Below, in pieces: positions 60,504 to 64,000 of a DNA stretch of 64,000 nucleotides; position 1 is the first letter of the stretch, and every line of letters starts with the position of its first letter. The stretch is from positions 2,728,001 to 2,792,000 of the forward strand of contig CP051139.1 in assembly GCA_001592805.2 (NCBI GenBank), in the 5' to 3' direction. The position numbers and the translations under genes were made by a program. The DNA is from Peltaster fructicola (lineage: Eukaryota; Ascomycota; Dothideomycetes). The notes under the pieces are model-generated. The model searched no databases and was not told where the DNA came from. It saw nothing but the letters and a program-made list of their open reading frames with translations.

Positions 60504-61547
60504 TTAGAATGCTTCAAGGAAGCTCGTTGCACATCCCGCAAAGATATGCTCGACAGTTTTGCCAGAAAACACGACATTCCACCGTCCATGTACGACACCG
60601 CGATTGTCAGTGGGCTCTCCGCAGTTACCGTGTTCACCCCAGCCACCAGATAGAACCTGCGAATCAGTCGTCAGTACAAGCCAGTGCTCACTGCCTGCAG
60701 CTATCTTCTTGATCGACGGGATACCTGGTGGAGGAAGCTGTCCACGATCGTTGCGGCCCCAGGCCACCAGTTCGCTGCCTCGCAGGACGAACATGCTGCC
60801 CCATGCAGCTGCAGCATCTGTCCAGCCAAGCACAGATGCTGGTATACCAGATCGGAGCCCAAAACGATCTCTGACGCTAGAGCCAAGAACCGAGATTCGG
60901 CCATCTTCATTAGATGCCAGTATGCAAGTGAAGTACGCGCCACAGAGAGCTTTGACGGCTGGGAATGAGAGCTTTGATATCCTTCGAGGTGTCCACCATT
61001 CTTCGTTTGGCTCACCGAGTTGTCCTTTCCGACCCTGTCCCCAACCCCAAACCTCGCCGTTTGTCAACACCACAACAGCGTGAGAGAGGCAGGCAGCAAT
61101 GTTTTCGATAGTGTCTGGGAACTTGATCGTGCGTGGTTGCGACGCAGCAGTGACGCCAGAGCCCAGCCCAAGCTCTCCATGCTCACCGGTACCACATACA
61201 TGTATGGTACGTCTGTCCATAGCGACAAAGTAGCTAGCAGACCATGTGGCCGCTATGTCGTAAAACTCACGGATTGGTGATGTAGCTTCATGTAGAATGA
61301 CTAGTTCTGGTCTCATGAATATACATGGCTCTTGAAGTCCAATTCGTCCATCCTCGTTGTTACCAGAAGCTCGCACGGTGGCATCTTGGTACAGAATCAA
61401 AGTATGATTGCCGCCAGCAGCGATCTTCTTCACTGTGGCTTGAGGATTGTCCGCACATATTACAAGTTCAGGTGCACTGACATCCTCAGTATGTCCAATG
61501 CCCAGCTGGCCTGCGCCGTTTGATCCGAATGCATATAGCATGAGCAA
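60504..61547 (-). CDS. ATS1: RCC1-repeat protein, Ats1-like
   Basis: A 347-residue intronless protein of RCC1-type repeats: MLMLYAFGSNGAGQLGIGH, AAGGNHTLILYQDATVRASGNNEDGRIG, HVCGTGEHGELGLG, CLSHAVVVLTNGEVWGWGQGRKGQLG, LRGSELVAWGRNDRGQLPPPG and AAGSEHWLVLTTDSQVLSGGWGEHGNCG. The repeats predict a seven-bladed propeller. The length and opening (YAFGSNGAGQLG) fit yeast Ats1 (alpha-tubulin suppressor 1, about 330 residues), which binds the diphthamide/tRNA-wobble factor Kti13 complex; in fact Ats1 and Kti13 are the same yeast protein, so a role in tRNA uridine and diphthamide modification is likely. It acts in the cytosol by inference. Its stop codon lies 13 bases from that of RAD9. Either of two in-frame ATG codons (61547, 61541) could start it. 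Confidence 0.85.
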   Translation of the reverse strand: MLMLYAFGSNGAGQLGIGHTEDVSAPELVICADNPQATVKKIAAGGNHTLILYQDATVRASGNNEDGRIGLQEPCIFMRPELVILHEATSPIREFYDIAATWSASYFVAMDRRTIHVCGTGEHGELGLGSGVTAASQPRTIKFPDTIENIAACLSHAVVVLTNGEVWGWGQGRKGQLGEPNEEWWTPRRISKLSFPAVKALCGAYFTCILASNEDGRISVLGSSVRDRFGLRSGIPASVLGWTDAAAAWGSMFVLRGSELVAWGRNDRGQLPPPGIPSIKKIAAGSEHWLVLTTDSQVLSGGWGEHGNCGEPTDNRGVVHGRWNVVFSGKTVEHIFAGCATSFLEAF

Positions 61548-61842
61548 AGTAGGTCTTCATCGATGCCGTGATGACCACTCCGCTGCTCAGGTCTATAAAT
61601 CAGTCTGGGCGAGTCTTTGACAAAGACGCTGCCTCTTAGGCCTCAGTATAGATGCGAACTTTTCTGATAGACGCTAGTCCTGTTGAAGAGCCACTAGTCT
61701 TGCCTTTCGTACAAAATTTATTCTTCGTCGCAAAACACTTTCCTCACACACTCGCTTTCCCTCTTCACCTTTACGACAACTCTGTGCGACACTCCTGACG
61801 CAAATTACACCCACATATCACACGAACCAGCAGTACACGAAC
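61548..61842. promoter_or_regulatory. 295-bp bidirectional promoter (ATS1-like / DBP2)
   Basis: The start codons of the two genes are 295 bases apart. On the DBP2 side a pyrimidine-rich tract (61735-61795, CTTTCC/CCTCTTCACC type) is followed by a CA-rich leader, a common layout for strongly expressed ascomycete genes. Confidence 0.5.

Positions 61843-64000
<2,158 letters not shown>

Overview
This window is nuclear DNA of a filamentous ascomycete. The evidence is a set of fungus-specific proteins (DASH subunit Hsk3, an NPR/HAL5-family kinase, Ssk1 response regulator, a Thi20-type thiamine enzyme, a Kre1-like wall protein, a NACHT-ankyrin receptor). Introns are short, mostly 38-60 nt, with GTRNGT donors, CTRAC branch sites and NAG acceptors. 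A Dothideomycete fits the style best, but that is inference. I see no transposon, CRISPR array, operon or viral element. Thirty protein genes and one tRNA gene are supported. Another protein gene (DBP2) runs off the right edge.

Layout. 1-5.3 kb: a disordered fungal protein, a transglutaminase-core protein, and a divergent pair (small membrane protein / HSK3). 5.3-14 kb: gene-poor stretches around an intron-bearing tRNA-Lys(CUU), a conserved fungal protein of unknown function, ERO1 and a Ser-rich protein. 14-22.4 kb: NPR/HAL5-type kinase, a membrane-anchored spermidine-synthase-like protein, haspin kinase, an ALY/REF (Yra1/Mlo3) mRNA export factor with six exons, and an isochorismatase-fold hydrolase. 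22.9-30.4 kb: one intronless 2,484-residue NACHT-ankyrin (NLR-like) protein. 31-36 kb: SSK1, TAF14 and RanBP1 (YRB1). 37.9-47 kb: Kre1-like secreted protein, aromatic amino-acid decarboxylase, rhomboid protease, TMEM135-like membrane protein, MFS transporter. 48.8-64 kb: RPS16, NSE1, an atypical Rab, a secreted phytase/esterase-like protein, THI20, an F-box/LRR protein, RAD9, an ATS1/RCC1-like protein and DBP2.

The genes are mostly independent housekeeping genes, so most neighbours share only promoters or 3' ends (divergent: small membrane protein/HSK3, spermidine-synthase-like/haspin, YRA1/hydrolase, F-box-LRR/RAD9, ATS1/DBP2; convergent: RAD9/ATS1, decarboxylase/rhomboid, RPS16/NSE1). Several act in chromosome maintenance (HSK3, haspin, NSE1, RAD9). 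Two (YRA1 and DBP2) encode partners in mRNP assembly that in budding yeast are autoregulated through unusual introns. Here each also carries an intron far longer than the local norm. The best candidates for new biology are the NLR-like protein with an unrecognised N-terminal region and the YRA1 intron whose normal-sized splice would create a premature stop. Exon boundaries were assigned by eye from reading frame, splice signals and family conservation; no alignment or search was run.
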